Part shown: positions 20,019 through 32,400 of the stretch, piece by piece
Layout: each line of letters opens with the position of its first letter
Position numbering within the stretch: position 1 is the stretch's first letter
Assembly: GCA_002102555.1 (NCBI GenBank)
Contig: MCFL01000221.1
Span: forward strand, 1-39,224
Reading direction: 5' to 3'
Origin: Catenaria anguillulae PL171
Taxonomy: Eukaryota > Blastocladiomycota > Blastocladiomycetes > Blastocladiales > Catenariaceae
DNA length: 39,224 nt
Translations under genes and position numbers: made by a program
Notes under the pieces: generated by a model
Told to the model about the DNA's origin: nothing
What the model saw: the letters and a program-made list of their open reading frames with translations, nothing else
Databases searched by the model: none

Positions 20019-22298
20019 ATGTCGCCCGTTGCCATTGACCACATCCCGATCGACATTGACCTCGACGACGATGCCGCCCTCGACGCGGTCCTCGACTACT
20101 CGGACATTGTTGCCCAACTCGACACGCCCCTCAACGACCCCTTTGACACGGTCCTCGTCATTGATGGCGCCCCGATCGTCGACGAGGGCAAGCGCGACAA
20201 GCTCTTCTCGGTGATCCGCAAGCAGTTTGCCAAGGAGGGCGCAAAGATCAAGGAGAATGGCTTCCACATGCCCATGGAGGAGACGCCCAAGGGCAAGCTC
20301 ATGTCCAAGGGCTTTGTCTTTGTCGACTTCGAGACTCCCGCCGACGCCGAAAAGGCTCTCAAGGACCTCCAGTTCTTCAAGTTTGACAAGGCACATACCT
20401 TCTTCCTCAACCGCTTTGCCGACGTTGAAAAGTACTCGACTGTTCCCGACGAGTGGAACGAGGAGGCAGCCGTGGGCCCCGCCCCAGAGTACAAGGAGCA
20501 AGGTTTCCTCCGCGACTGGCTCCTTGACCCCTCTGCGCGCGACCAAATCGCCGTTTTCAACCGTGACACGGTCTCGTTGCTCTGGTCCAACAAGGACAAG
20601 AACCCCGATGTCGTGCACGAGCGCGAGCGCTGGACCGAGGGCTACGTTGCCTGGTCGCCGCGCGGTTCCTACTTGGCCTCTGTGCACCGCGCTGGTGTCG
20701 CCATTTGGGGATCAAAGGCGATGGACCGTCTCCAACGCTTCCACCACCCTGGTGTCCGCTTCATTGACTTTTCTCCTCTCGAATCCTACCTCGTCACCTT
20801 CTCGCCCGAGCCGCTCCCTGCCGTTGCTGCGGGTGACACGTCCAAGCCCTGGGGCCCCGAATCCGCTGGCCACCACGTGTGCATCTGGAACATTCGCACT
20901 GGCCGCGTGCTCCGGTCGTTTGCCCTGACGTCCGAGGAAATCGCCACAAAGAATGTGCCGTGGCCGCTCTTCAAGTGGTCCTGGGACGAAAAGTACTTTG
21001 CGCGCATTGTGGGCAACGCAAAGATCACCGTGTACGAGGCGCCGTCGATGGCCTTGCTCGACAAGAAGAGCATCAACTTGCCCGGTGTCACCGAGTTTGA
21101 GTGGATGCCCTACACGCCTGAGGAGGAGCCCGAGCAGGCGGCGGGCGCGAATGCGGATGGCAAGAAGAAGAAGCAAGGGCCCGCTCAGCAAAAACGCAAC
21201 ATCGCCCCGCCCCACGTGCTCGCCTACTTTATCCCGCAAACCGGCACCGACAACCCTGCCCAGCTCGCACTCATGTCGCTGCCCAACCGCCAAATCATTC
21301 GCTCCAAGCAAGTCTTCTTTGGCACGGGCGCAAAGATTCACTTCCAGTCCCAGGGCGACTACCTCTTGTTCAAGGTGGACCGCACCAACCGCTCGGGCAA
21401 GGCCAGCTTTGTTTCGCTCGAGGTGTTCCGCCTTCGCGAAAAGGACTTCCCCGCCGACTCTGTCGAGATCCAGCAAATCATCACTGCGTTTGGCTGGGAG
21501 CCCACGGGCAACCGTTTTGCCGTCATCACCACATCGGACACGCCCAGTGCTGATCTCGACATCAAGACAGTGCTCGCCGGTGCCCCCGGCAAGATGACGG
21601 CCCACATTTACGAGGTCGAGGCTGCCCAGGAAAAGAAGGGCAAGCAAGCGGCCGTGCCCGGCGGTGTCAAGCTCGTCAAGGCCCTGGAAAAGAAGTCTGT
21701 CAACTCGGTCTTCTGGTCGCCCAAGGGCCGCTACGTCGTGTTTGCCGGTCTGCGCAACCTGCAAGGTGTGCTCGAGTTTTACGACATTGATGCGGGCGCA
21801 GATGCCGCAAAGGACGCGTCCATGACTGCGACGACGGCCGTCAACGGCACCGAGGTGACCACCATCAAGGACGTTGAGCAAATTGCCCTGCTTGCCGCCA
21901 ACGACCACCACGGCGCCACGGACGTTGCCTGGGACCCGACGGGCAGGTATGTCCTGACGTCCGTGTCCATGTGGGCCAAGTCGGCCGACCAAGGGTTCCA
22001 CCTGTGGGACATGCGTGGCGCCCTGCTCAACAAGCAGTCGCGCGAGCAGCTCAAGCAGGCCCTTTGGCGCCCGCGCCCCGCCACCCTTCTCAGCAAGAAC
22101 AAGCTCAAGAACATTCGCAAGAACATTAAGAACTATGTGCGTGAGTTTGAGATTCAGGACGATCAAGAGTCGTCGGCCTTGTCGGCGGCCGAGCTCGAGG
22201 AGCGCAAGCGCTTGTTTGCCGAGTGGTACAAGTTCAGGTCCCAGGCGCTTATGGCGGTGGATGCTGTCGAGGAGCACGAGACCATTGTGCAGTTGTGA
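20019..22298 (+). CDS. eIF3b: Translation initiation factor eIF3 subunit b (Prt1)
   Basis: A single exon of 759 residues, close to yeast Prt1 (763) and human eIF3b (814). After an acidic N-terminus, an RRM lies at about residues 43-130, with VLVIDGAPIV as RNP2-like and SKGFVFVDF as RNP1. The WD40-like beta-propeller follows (FLRDWLLDP, WSPRGSYLASVH, IDFSPLESYLVTFSP, VFWSPKGRYVVFAG, AWDPTGRYVLTSVS). A charged C-terminal helix region begins near LKNIRKNIKNYVREF and includes ELEERKRLFAEWYKFRSQA, the eIF3g/i docking part. The codon use is strongly C/G-ending, as expected of a highly expressed gene, which also explains the long antisense frame. eIF3b scaffolds the eIF3 complex on the 40S subunit. 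Confidence 0.97.
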   Translation: MSPVAIDHIPIDIDLDDDAALDAVLDYSDIVAQLDTPLNDPFDTVLVIDGAPIVDEGKRDKLFSVIRKQFAKEGAKIKENGFHMPMEETPKGKLMSKGFVFVDFETPADAEKALKDLQFFKFDKAHTFFLNRFADVEKYSTVPDEWNEEAAVGPAPEYKEQGFLRDWLLDPSARDQIAVFNRDTVSLLWSNKDKNPDVVHERERWTEGYVAWSPRGSYLASVHRAGVAIWGSKAMDRLQRFHHPGVRFIDFSPLESYLVTFSPEPLPAVAAGDTSKPWGPESAGHHVCIWNIRTGRVLRSFALTSEEIATKNVPWPLFKWSWDEKYFARIVGNAKITVYEAPSMALLDKKSINLPGVTEFEWMPYTPEEEPEQAAGANADGKKKKQGPAQQKRNIAPPHVLAYFIPQTGTDNPAQLALMSLPNRQIIRSKQVFFGTGAKIHFQSQGDYLLFKVDRTNRSGKASFVSLEVFRLREKDFPADSVEIQQIITAFGWEPTGNRFAVITTSDTPSADLDIKTVLAGAPGKMTAHIYEVEAAQEKKGKQAAVPGGVKLVKALEKKSVNSVFWSPKGRYVVFAGLRNLQGVLEFYDIDAGADAAKDASMTATTAVNGTEVTTIKDVEQIALLAANDHHGATDVAWDPTGRYVLTSVSMWAKSADQGFHLWDMRGALLNKQSREQLKQALWRPRPATLLSKNKLKNIRKNIKNYVREFEIQDDQESSALSAAELEERKRLFAEWYKFRSQALMAVDAVEEHETIVQL

Positions 22299-22751
22299 TT
22301 CGACTTGTATAAGTTTTCTTGATGTGTAGCGGTTTGGTCTCTTGATGCAATGATCCTGTTGCTCGATAACTGTTGGATCGTCGATCATGACTGATTGAAG
22401 TCACATGATAAGATGATAAGGAGGCAGTACGATTACCAGAAAAGCAACCAAATCATAGACAAGAAACAAGCGAAGGGGTAATACTAACAGAAAACAAGAG
22501 CAACAGAGAGAATGACTGACCATTCCAGGGCAAATATGGTAACGCAAAAGAAAGAAACGAGAGACAAGAACAAACAATGAGAGTAGAGCAGTCAACAATA
22601 TCGTCGGCCAAAAGTCAAACTATGGGGCGAGTCGAAATAAATTCGACGAGAGGGCCATGGCGAGACGAGGCATCAAGTTGTGTGTGTGTGGGGGCAAGTG
22701 AGTGGTACTCTAAATCAACAACTTCCAACGCAGCCGCAATACTGTCGCATA
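22299..22751. other. Convergent 3' region between eIF3b and the PKA gene
   Basis: This 453-bp gap lies between two convergent stop codons. It is A-rich on the plus strand and has a short TG run near 22681-22691. It probably holds the two 3' UTRs; no gene was recognised. Confidence 0.5.
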
Positions 22752-24218
22752 TTAGAAATCCTTGAACAGCTGCGCATACGGGTCAGGCTGCACCTTGCCG
22801 TACGGCTCGGCCTCCTCTGGGTACGCATCAAAGTTTGACGTGTCGCCCTCGCCGCGGTTTGGCGGCGTGTACGGTGGCGGGATCTGGCGATTGTACAGCT
22901 TGTTCCAATCGAGCCCTGCAAACCACTTGTGCATCTTGATATCCTTGGACCCACCCTTCAAGTTTCCATACCGCTTGGTCAAGTCGGTCGTCAGCAGCCG
23001 CTTGAGCAGATCTTTTGCTGCCGGGTCAAAGTGCGACGGCCACTTGATCTTGCCCTGCAAAATCTTTTCGTACATGCGCACGTGGTCCTCGTCGTAGAAT
23101 GGTGGGTAGCCCGCGAGCATTTCGAAAATCAGCACGCCCAGGGCATACCAATCGACCGCACGGCCGTAGCCACGCGATTGAATGATTTCGGGCGCAAGGT
23201 AGTCGGGCGTTCCACACAACGTCCAGGTGATGTCCGGGACGTGTTTGGCAAATCCGAAATCGGTAATCTACATGTCGAGAACAAAATGAGTGAATGCTGG
23301 ATTGGGTCTGTGGCGTTTGCCCGTTTGGGAAGAAGGATGACGATACCTTGACGTGGCCTTGGGCATCGAGGAGAAGGTTTTCTGGCTTGAGATCACCTGT
23401 GAGGGACAGAAAATGCGTTAGGTTCGAGTGCGGTTTTTGGCGGAACGCAAACAAATCGCACGGTAAATGATGTCCTTGCTATGAAGGTACTCGAACGCGA
23501 GCACGACTTCGGCGGCGTAGAATTTGGCGACATTGTTGGAGAAACGCTGTTGCACAAGCGTTGGTGAGTATTCTTTTCTGATCTGAACGAAGTCAAAAAG
23601 TATTCCCGAACGAACCTGGGACCTCCGCAAATACGTGAACAACTCACCACCCGTCACATACTCCATGATCATGTACAAATTTGCCGAGTCCTGGAAGCTC
23701 GAGTGCAGCGACACCAAAAACGGATGATCAATCTGCTCGAGAATATTCTTCTCGTTGAGCGTGTGCTCGACCTGCTTGTGCTTGACCACCTCGGCCTTCT
23801 TGAGGACCTTCATTGCATAGTACTTGCCCGTTGAGCGCAAGCGCACAAGATGTACACGTCCAAACGATCCAGTCCCCAGCGTTTGCCGCAACTCGACCTC
23901 GGCCAAAGTCGTCTTGCGCCTGCGGCGCTCGGCTTGCGCGTCAATGGCTCCACCACTGGGTGGTGTGAGGGAATAATCCGTGTTGGTGTGTGCGGCTGCA
24001 GAGAGTTTCTGCGCGTGCAGGATGCTGCCAGATGTGGATGGACCCGTGGCTCCGCTTGTAGGCGACAATTGGGATGAGGAGGAGGCGTTTGCTCCGGATG
24101 ACGCCGCTGTTCCAACGCCGAGTGTCGGTGATGATGAATTGACGGCCGTGGATGACCCCTGGTCTGAAGCGCCGGGGTCCTTTTTGGTCTTTGCCATGAG
24201 TTTATCGATGAGCGTCAT
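22752..24218 (-). CDS. cAMP-dependent protein kinase catalytic subunit-like AGC kinase
   Basis: Four exons (24218-23616, 23546-23462, 23396-23347, 23267-22752) join to 417 residues. The first 100 residues are Ser/Ala/Gly-rich low complexity. The kinase domain begins near residue 110 with GTGSFGRV, then YAMKVLKK (catalytic Lys) and NEKNIL (alphaC Glu). It continues with [14 protein letters not shown] (YRD catalytic loop), [10 protein letters not shown] (DFG) and [15 protein letters not shown], with the activation-loop Thr and P+1 loop of PKA. The protein ends [10 protein letters not shown], the hydrophobic FxxF tail of PKA. A second ATG is at codon 8. The family phosphorylates targets in response to cAMP. 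Every catalytic residue I looked for is present. It could be a PKA-related paralogue such as PrkX. Confidence 0.9.
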
Positions 24219-24974
24219 GGTGAATCGAGGAGTATCAGGCTAATCGACAGTTGAAGAGTCGAAGAAAAAGAAAAGATTGGTGGGGCCGAGTTTTGCCAGT
24301 GAAATTCCAGAGGTTGGAGGTGAGATGCGCAGTGAAGCCGCAGCAAGAGTGCAACTCAGCGAATGCAGAAATGCGTCGACAAGTCAAGGTGCGGCGATGC
24401 AGCGTGTTCACACCCGGTCAGTCCGTTGACGAATGGTTGGACGGATGGATCGGGATCGCGAGTCGGTTGTTGGTGACGATGGCAGATTGGCGACAGCGGC
24501 AATGGGCAAAGCGACCCGGCGGGTAAGCGCAGAGAGAAGGTTCTGAGTCGAATGCGCAAGCTTCTATTGTGCCAAGTAGAGTGCATGGAGCGGAGCTGGA
24601 CCGCGAACGTTGCTTGATATCATGTCAACATTGTTCGACTCGCGCAAACAAAAGCCGGCAGACACAAAAGCAAATCGTCATCACGTCGGCCGGTGCTGTG
24701 ATCCTCCGATCTACTAGCACCACATTGCAGCGTGATTCATTGGCAGCTGCAGCTCTCTCAGTTACGGTGGCGGCAGCCAGGCCAGGCCAGGCCCCGACCG
24801 AGCGTCCGTGATAACTGCAGAACGACATGGGATCGACTTTCGGCAAGACATCAATGAGGCACGACATGTTCGTCCCAAGTTTACTCGTCTCCGCGCTCGA
24901 CACGTGCACGGGCATGCGAACACGTTCTCGGATCGTTGGACAAATGACATATAAATCATGGAACAAACGTTTTC
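24219..24974. other. Upstream region of the PKA-like gene and 3' flank of GPAA1
   Basis: This 756-bp interval sits between the PKA start and the GPAA1 stop, both genes being on the minus strand. No protein family is recognisable in its short frames. A direct repeat of CCAGG units (AGCCAGGCCAGGCCAGGCC) lies near 24776-24794. The PKA promoter should be here. Confidence 0.45.
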
Positions 24975-26925
24975 CTATACCCGATATGTCAGCAAGCGGG
25001 CCCAAACAATGCTTAGCGACCCACAAATACCCCACACGACCCCTGACCCCGCCACGCCAATCAGCTCACCCACAACTTCCTTTGCTAAGACTAATTCGGG
25101 AACTGCCACCATGTCCGCCGCGAATGCAATGATGCGATACACAATCACCGGGTGCAAAAGCAGCACCGCCACCCATCGCATCGCCCGTAACCGACGCATA
25201 TCACTCCCAAACACGAGAATCCACGCTGGTGCCAGTAATGCCGTCGCAGCGGCTCCTTGGCCAAAATTGATGATGGCCAGCGACGAGACAACTGCCGACG
25301 AGACAATCAACCCAAAACATGTCAAGAGCTGCGCAGCCCGCTGCGACATGGGCGGCAGCATGAGAGCGATTCCAATCGCCGCAACGAGCACTGGCCAGCC
25401 AAGGTCAAGTTGCGAAAGATATGTCAATGCGTGCCCAGTTGCACAGGCAACGGCAAGAGTGACCAGCGGAACTCCTATGGCACGCTCGTTGACTGTGAAA
25501 TCCGAGGGAGCGTCAGTTGCCGACGAGTTGGGTGCAGCGCTCACCTCGGGTGATTCTGAAATGAGCCACAGGCGAATGGCTTTGATGAGCATGGATGCGT
25601 TGACGAGGCAGACGGATGGGAGGAAGAACATCATGGACGAAAAGTGGTGGGACGACGACGGGATGTAAAAGAGGTATGAGTGATGGAAGCGTTCAAGGAG
25701 GTTGTTGAGTGACCTGAATGAGGATTCGATGATACTGAAGAAGCAGTCCAGTCAGCACGGGTCATCATGCGTCTATTGATCAGCTGCGAGACGTACATGG
25801 CGATGGTGTTGATGGAATTCATGCCATAGCCCTCGGCATCTGTTACGCCGTGCAACGTGACAGCATCCACACCAAACTTGCGAAACACTCCGTGAGGCCC
25901 CCGCGGCTGCTGCTGTGCCTGGCGCTTGAGAGCATACAGAATACGGCGCATTGTGATGGAGTAGTCGTGATCATCGCCGATGGCCAGTTCGCCCTCGCCA
26001 TGGAATGAAATGGGGACGTGACTGGATTGGGCGACGCGGTAAAATGTGCTGACGAGATCCATGTTGGGTTGCTGCCCATGAAAACCGTCTGAAGGCGAGT
26101 CTCCGCGTGAGAATAGCATGGGATAGGGCGAAAATCTAACCTGCGACATACCATATTCAATGCCAATGCCTTTAACGTGAAACTCGGAAAAGTCGAGGTG
26201 GACAGCTGCCTGGACGCTGCCAGCATGAGCCATGGGCGTTGGCGACGGCATAACTGACGATGCGGACGAATGATATGCTTGAACCCATTGCTCTACGCCG
26301 TAAACGTCGGGAGCAAAGACAAAGACCACGTCTTTTGCCCAATAGGAGAAGCGCCGCCAAAACTTTGCAAGCGCAAGGGTCAGAAGCGATCCGTAGATAT
26401 TGCCTGTTGCTCAACGGGCCAAGATGAGTGAAAATTGAAGGATTTGCTGATCAAGAATCAGAAACCCAGCAACGTACGGGAACCGCTGCGTTCATTGTCC
26501 CAAGAAGTGCTCAAGACGAGGGCCTCTGACCCGTCAGCACGTGGAGCGCGCAAAATGGCGTAGACTGCTTGGCAGTCGGGGAGCGTGGTGTTGACCCGAC
26601 AAGGATACGGCAACCTGTGGGTCTCGTAGCCCATGGCATCCAAATGGCCATGAACCCAACGCATGGCGTCGGTGGTCGGGAGAACCTGGGCCGACGTGTC
26701 GAGGTCGTAAATGAGCTGGTAGTCATTGTACGAGAAGTGTGTGTGGATCTGGGCCGGGAGCAGGGCGTTTTCGGAGATGTAGGACCGCGGCCGGAGTGGA
26801 TCTGTCGGGAGCAGCAGGAAGGCAACGACGCCGGCAATAGCCAGCAGTGCCGACAAGGTGGTGGCGGCCTTGGCAAAGGCGCGCAGTACTTTGGCGCGGC
26901 GAATCAGGCGGTTGACTTGCTTCAT
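24975..26925 (-). CDS. GAA1: GPI transamidase subunit GPAA1/Gaa1
   Basis: Three exons (26925-26478, 26403-25797, 25734-24975) join in phase to 604 residues (human GPAA1 has 621). An N-terminal membrane segment, LSALLAIAGVVAFLLLP (about residues 24-40), is followed by the family motif YISENALLP and a lumenal M28-peptidase-like domain with AVYAILRAPRADGSE and FWRRFSYWAKDVVFVF. Further conserved parts are QPNMDLVSTF, SSFRSLNNLLERFHHSYLFY and several C-terminal membrane helices. The gene product acts in the ER with Gpi8, attaching GPI anchors to proteins. It is divergent from ITFG2 with 237 bp between the starts. No frame breaks were seen. Confidence 0.92.
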
Positions 26926-27162
26926 GGTGTGCAGCAGAATGCCCAAGCTGTTGACTTGATGGACTGGACATCCATGGTACAGTATTCCATCCATTTCGAT
27001 ACCATCGACGACCGTCATGCCAGGTAGCGGCCGTCTGGCCCGCGCGCGCCGCACGACCCTCGCATCGAAATGATCTTGGCGGATACCAACGCCCATCGTG
27101 ATGAACCCAAATGCAATGCCAAACCGGCCCATTGAGAAGGACTTGAAGCAAATCGAATCGGA
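26926..27162. promoter_or_regulatory. Compact bidirectional promoter of GPAA1 and ITFG2
   Basis: Only 237 bp separate the two divergent start codons. No TATA box is obvious. The GPAA1 start is the first ATG before its membrane segment, and the ITFG2 start depends on the inferred 11-codon first exon. Confidence 0.45.
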
Positions 27163-29251
27163 ATGCCCGCCCGTACCGTCACCCTGCCCAACCATGGTAC
27201 CGTATGCAAGCGTTTCCCGCCACGTCCACGTCCACGGCCGTGTCCACGTCCTCGTCTCCTGTCTCACGGCTGAGCAACTCGTCCTGTTGATATTACTATA
27301 CTACACATGTGCAGTGCAATGGATCTTTCGCGGCAACATGAACGCAAACGCCATTGCGATTGGCGATGTCGACAACGACGGGGTTCGTCCGTTCGTCCTT
27401 GGCCCATCCACATGCTTGATTGACATCTCACGACCCAACGCTTGTTTCCGTTGCCCAGCTCAACGAAGTCGTCGTCGCGTCCATTCATGGCCAATTGTCG
27501 GTTTTCAAGTATCTCACCGGCAACGGCTCGTGGCCTAATCATTTCGACCAAGACCCGTATGCAGATGACCAGGAGCATCTACTCGACTCGATTGACGACG
27601 ACCACGCCGCTTGGTGCTGTTCCCCAGGCTCTACCGTTCCTTTCGGAGAGCCTTGGCTGACGGCCAGTGGTCTTGGTTCTATTACGAGTCTGTCTGTTGG
27701 GGACATTGCTTCCAAGGGCCACAATTCCATTGTTGCAGTATCCGCAGAGGTGCGCAACACCTTGATTCCCTCGTGCTCGGCCCTCATTGTTTCCCACAAA
27801 CGGCCTCACTGGACACTGTCCACCACAGGGATCAATTCATGTCTTCAATGTCCAGCTCATGGATACTGGCAAACGGGAACTCGTTCCAGCCCTATGCACC
27901 CCAGCGCCACTCAACGTTTGCCGGATGCTCATTGCAGACGTTGGTAATTGAAACCCACGTTGGCGCTGCATTACAGCCTATACACTCACACTTTGATTCA
28001 ATCTCTAGATGGTGATGGCACCAACGAATTGGTCCTCGCACGCACCGACCGACAAGTTTACGTTTTTCAAATCCATCTTTCCGCCACTCACCAAGACGGT
28101 TCCGCGGAACCATCATCGTCATCCCAATCTTCATACCCGACCCTTCATGCCAAGACCTCCAACATTCTCGCAGCAGCCGCAGCCAACCCGGCTCTATTTA
28201 GCACCCCGTCATCTTCTGCTTCCAGTACTATTTCAGGAACAATCCGCTCTCGTCGCCGCACAATCACCGCTCCGCCAATCCCTCTGACCCCCGGGGACTC
28301 GGCGCACCTACCAAATGTCCCACCTCCCACGCCCGCGATTGGCCGCACGATGCGGACGTCAAATCCGCAATTGGAGATCAAGTCACGCCACGGATTTCCT
28401 GGGCAAGTCGGATCACTCGCGCTTCTCGTCAGACAGACACATAGGTCGCTCCTCGTTTCCCAGCCTAGTGGAACCTATGTGGCTATTGAAAAGGATGGTA
28501 ATCAATCGACTGTGTCCATTGTTCCTCCGCGGGTCGGGTTTGATTTGTCACCGACGTCACAAACTCCTCGATCCAACGAGAATTCATACCTGGAGTCGCT
28601 CAATCGAGCAATGTCCTTTCAGGTTTGATTTCGAATTTTGCTCCATTTGCAGTCGACTGGAATTAACCACGTTTTCTGTATCCACAGCCCGTTCGCTATT
28701 CAACGAGCGACTTGGACCCGACGCCGGGAACGCCATCAACCAGCCAATTCACTGGCCAAGTCGGAACCGAGGTTGTCGTCTTTCCGAGTGATCCGGCGGA
28801 TCCATTCTCGGGCGATACGCTTTGCGTCGTTACTGCTGACGGCACCCTCACATTCCAGTTCCCCGACGGAACCGCCCGCAGCGCGGATTTGCAAGTCAAC
28901 CATCAGCTCCTGCACGCCACCCATATTGAAAACATCATTGTCCTTTGTGCATTCGATGGAACGACCTATCTTGTTGACCCAACGCTCCAAGCCGTTCAAA
29001 TCATTGGCGCACCGCGTACCGCGGCATTCACGGCAGGCCAAATTGGCGTGCGTCCCGGTGTTTCACGACCGTGTTTGATTTACGCTGGGTTCGAGAATGG
29101 GATTCGAGTCGTGTATGATCGGGCTCTCATGTCGCATCTGGCGCATTTGGGGGTGCAACGGGCAGCCCAAGCGGTCCCCGAGGTGGCGCACTTGACACCT
29201 GCCCAGTTGAGTGAGCTCATCTATGGGGCTGCTCAACAATCTGTTGAGTGA
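27163..29251 (+). CDS. ITFG2: ITFG2-like protein (KICSTOR complex subunit homologue)
   Basis: Six exons (27163-27196, 27315-27382, 27459-27749, 27829-27943, 28009-28622, 28688-29251) join in phase to 561 residues. FG-GAP/beta-propeller motifs appear in the ITFG2 order: AIAIGDVDNDG followed by LNEVVVASIHGQLSVFKY, SLSVGDI..KGHNSIVAVSAE, ADVDGDGTNELVLARTDRQV, LQVNHQLLHATHI and ENIIVLCAFDGTTYLVD. The match to animal ITFG2 is close in the first blades and the C-terminal blade. A Ser-rich insertion of about 100 residues sits mid-protein. In animals ITFG2 with KPTN, SZT2 and KICS2 tethers GATOR1 to lysosomes and restrains TORC1. The tiny first exon (MPARTVTLPNH) is inferred from the acceptor and the family's N-terminus. 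Confidence 0.85.
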
Positions 29252-29483
29252 GCATGCTAGTGTATGATTGATTCCATCATGTACCATGTATTTTTTTTTG
29301 ACTTTGATTGATTATGGAAGACCCAAGCAATTAGGTACACAGGCAAACGATAAGCTAAACTTGCCAACAACAAACAATCATGACAAATACGCAACCAAGA
29401 AGCAGCTCAATACGATTAATAACGGTCTGTGCCCTTGTGCGCCATTCTAACCAATTCAGAGCATGTCCAGATTGCCTTGTTAT

Positions 29484-32400
29484 TTACATGCCGTACTTGC
29501 CACGGCGGTTCATGGACGCGGTCGATGATTCCCTTGGCTGCAAGTTGGCGCTCCCGCCAAACGACTCGTGAGACTTGCCCGACACAGGCGCACGCATGAA
29601 GGAGTTCTCCTCCATGGACGGGCGCTCGTCATCGTCACCGTACTCGGACCCGGTTGCAAACGCCGCAAGCGACCGCTGGTTCTCGACCATCGAGTCAATG
29701 ACGCTAAGGTCCGGTTCAAAGCCTTGGAGACCGTCCAGCCAGAAGGTTTCCATGGTCCCTTTCCCCTTGACGGGTACCTCGCCACGGCGGTCCATGAGGA
29801 AAGGCTCCTTGGTTGCACTCAAGCGCTGCTGAACGGCCACCGACATGTGAACACGTGAGGCAGCGCCAGTCGACTTCATCCGCGACGCCGTGTTCATCGT
29901 GTCGCCGAACAGGCAGTACCGCGAGCACTTTTTACCAACGACACCTGCCACGACCGGTCCACTGTGGATGCCGACCTTGAGTTTGAGCTCAAGGTCTGGG
30001 TTGGACCGAATGCGAATCTTGCTGATGGCCCGCGAAAAGTGCAGGGCCAGCTTGGCGATTTCGCTTGCTTGGTTAGGCGCGCTCTCCGGAACACCGGCAA
30101 CGCAAACATAACTGTCGCCCACGGTCTCGACCTTGTACACGTTGTATCCGAGGATAATCTCGTCAAATACACAGTAGAGCGTGTCCAAGAGATCCACCAT
30201 GTCGAGGGCAGAGTACAAGTTGCTCATCTCGCTGAAACCTTCGATTTCGGTAAACATGATGGTGGCATCCTCAAACGACTCGGGGGGGACCACCTCGCCG
30301 CGAAGCAAGCGCGGGGCGATGGTCGGTGGCAGCATCGAGTGGATCAAGTCGGACGAGCGTGACCGTTCGCGGGCAAGCTGCTGAATCAAGGTCTCCATTT
30401 GCTGGCGCTTGCGTTCCGTTTCCGTGCGGTCGGCTTCTTGTGCTGCCACCTCCTCGGTCAAGTCGCGAACAATGGCCGTGTACAAGTGTAAATCGTTTTC
30501 CTTGACTTCGGAAATGGAAAGATACTGAGCGCGGGAAGAGAATCGAGGGGTTACTTCCAAGAAGCGGGTGGCAACGGATACAAACAAGTCGTACCAATGG
30601 GAACTCGGTTCCATCGCGTTTGCGACCAGTCACAGTCTTGCCCACGCCCAACATGTACGTCTCGGACGACAAGTAGGTTGAAATCTTTTCGACCGGGTCG
30701 ATTTCCTCGGGCTGCAACGTCGAGACATTGTGGCCCATAATCTCGTTGGCCACATACCCAAAGATTTGCTCGGCACGCGCATTAAAGCGTGTCACGATAC
30801 CTTGAGGCGTGAGGTTGACGATACCGTCGCCGACCGTCTCCAACACCGAGTTGAGCGTGCGCCGTTCCATGAGCATCTTGTGCTCGGCCGAGCGAATGTT
30901 TTCCTCCATGGCCGCCTCCTTCTCTTGTGTCGACTGGAGCAGAGCCAGCTCGTCCGATTGCTGCTTCTTGAGGTGCGCCGCACGCTCGTGCTGCTGCTTC
31001 TTGAGGTCAGCAACACGCTCGCGGATCGAGTCCTCAAGGTTCTGAATGGCGGCAGCGTGCTCAATGCGCAAAGCGTCCAGCTGCTCCTTGTGGGCCTTCT
31101 TGAGCGTCTTGAGCTCTTCGCGCATCCGCGTCAGCTTGTTCTCCAAGCGCTCCTTCTCCTCAAGCGCCAAGTTCTCGGCGAGGGTGTCCGACATGCCATT
31201 CTTGTGACTGCGGCTCACAGACTCGTTGCTACCTCCCGACACGGAGCCACTCGACGAACCGTTGGCGGATGACGATCCGTTTTGGCTGGCACCATGGGCT
31301 TGCGTCTGGTAGGCCTCGGTCTCGGCAACAATGGCCGCGGGAACTTGAACGTTGACATCGTCCGCCATCTTCCCAAGAATGCTGGGCAAGAGCGGGACCG
31401 GTGCAGCTTCTGGATTGGGGTCGACCGAGGGGTGAATCGGCACATTCGTGTGACGAGTCAATGTGGTTTGCGGGTCCATAAAGAGACTCGTCAAGGCAAC
31501 ACCGGGATCGGTGCTGGCCGCAAAGTTGGTGTCGAGCCCCGTCTCGCGGGTCAAGGTGACCTTCCACCGCGACATGCGTGCCCATCGTTGCTGGTGTTGA
31601 CGCGCGACGACCTGCTCAAACTCGGCCTTGTGACGCCCTTGCAGCTCCTGCATGGCCTTTTTGTGCGCAAATTGATAGGCAAGCGTCTTGACCTCAAACT
31701 CGGTCTGGTGAATCATGTCCTTGGTGCGCTTGATTTCTTGGCGCTGCGACTCCTCCAGCTCGATGCGTTCGCGGTCCTTGGACGACTTGAGCATGTGCAT
31801 CTCCTCCAACGACTTGATTTCCATGTCAAACATCTCCTTCATTTGCCTGATTTCCAAACCTTGGGTGTCGCGGCGGTGCTCGGCAATCTTCTTGTCGCGC
31901 GCCTTTTGGTGGTTCATCTTGAACTGAAAGTCCTTGGCACGGTCTTGACGCGCCTCGGCGGGCAAGTGAGCCGTCTCGAGTGCGAACAGCGCCTTCTTGT
32001 CGGCATTGCTGCGTTCAAAGGCCAGAGTGAGACGCTTGCGCTTCTTTTGGTGGCGGGATTCCACTTGGGCAAGGTGTTCTTCGAAAGCTTGGCGGTAGTC
32101 GTCGAGCATGAGCTTGACTTCCGCGTCAATATTCTGAGACTTGTCTTGCTCGCTGGGAGATTGAAAAATTAGTGAGTGTCAGAGCCCAAGGCGCACATTG
32201 AAATCAAGCGCAACGAAAACGTACTGAATGATGATGTCCCGATTCTTGGCCACAAAGTTCATGGTCTGCTGCAAGTTCTTGCCGCGCTCACGCGCCTCGC
32301 GTGACTCCATAAACGTCTTGAACGCCAACCGTTCGCGCTCGACTTCCTTGTCTTGACGGACGCGCAACCGGCCCAACTCCTTCTCGTCCTGCTTGGAAAA

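Noticed and set aside
20712-22388. 558-codon minus-strand open frame
   Set aside because: It lies antisense to eIF3b. The strong C/G third-position bias of eIF3b removes stop codons on the opposite strand. The translation matches no family.
26092-26140. A possible short intron in GPAA1 (GTTAGA...TTCAG)
   Set aside because: Removing it would put the following conserved QPNMDLVSTF segment out of frame, while reading through keeps the frame open.
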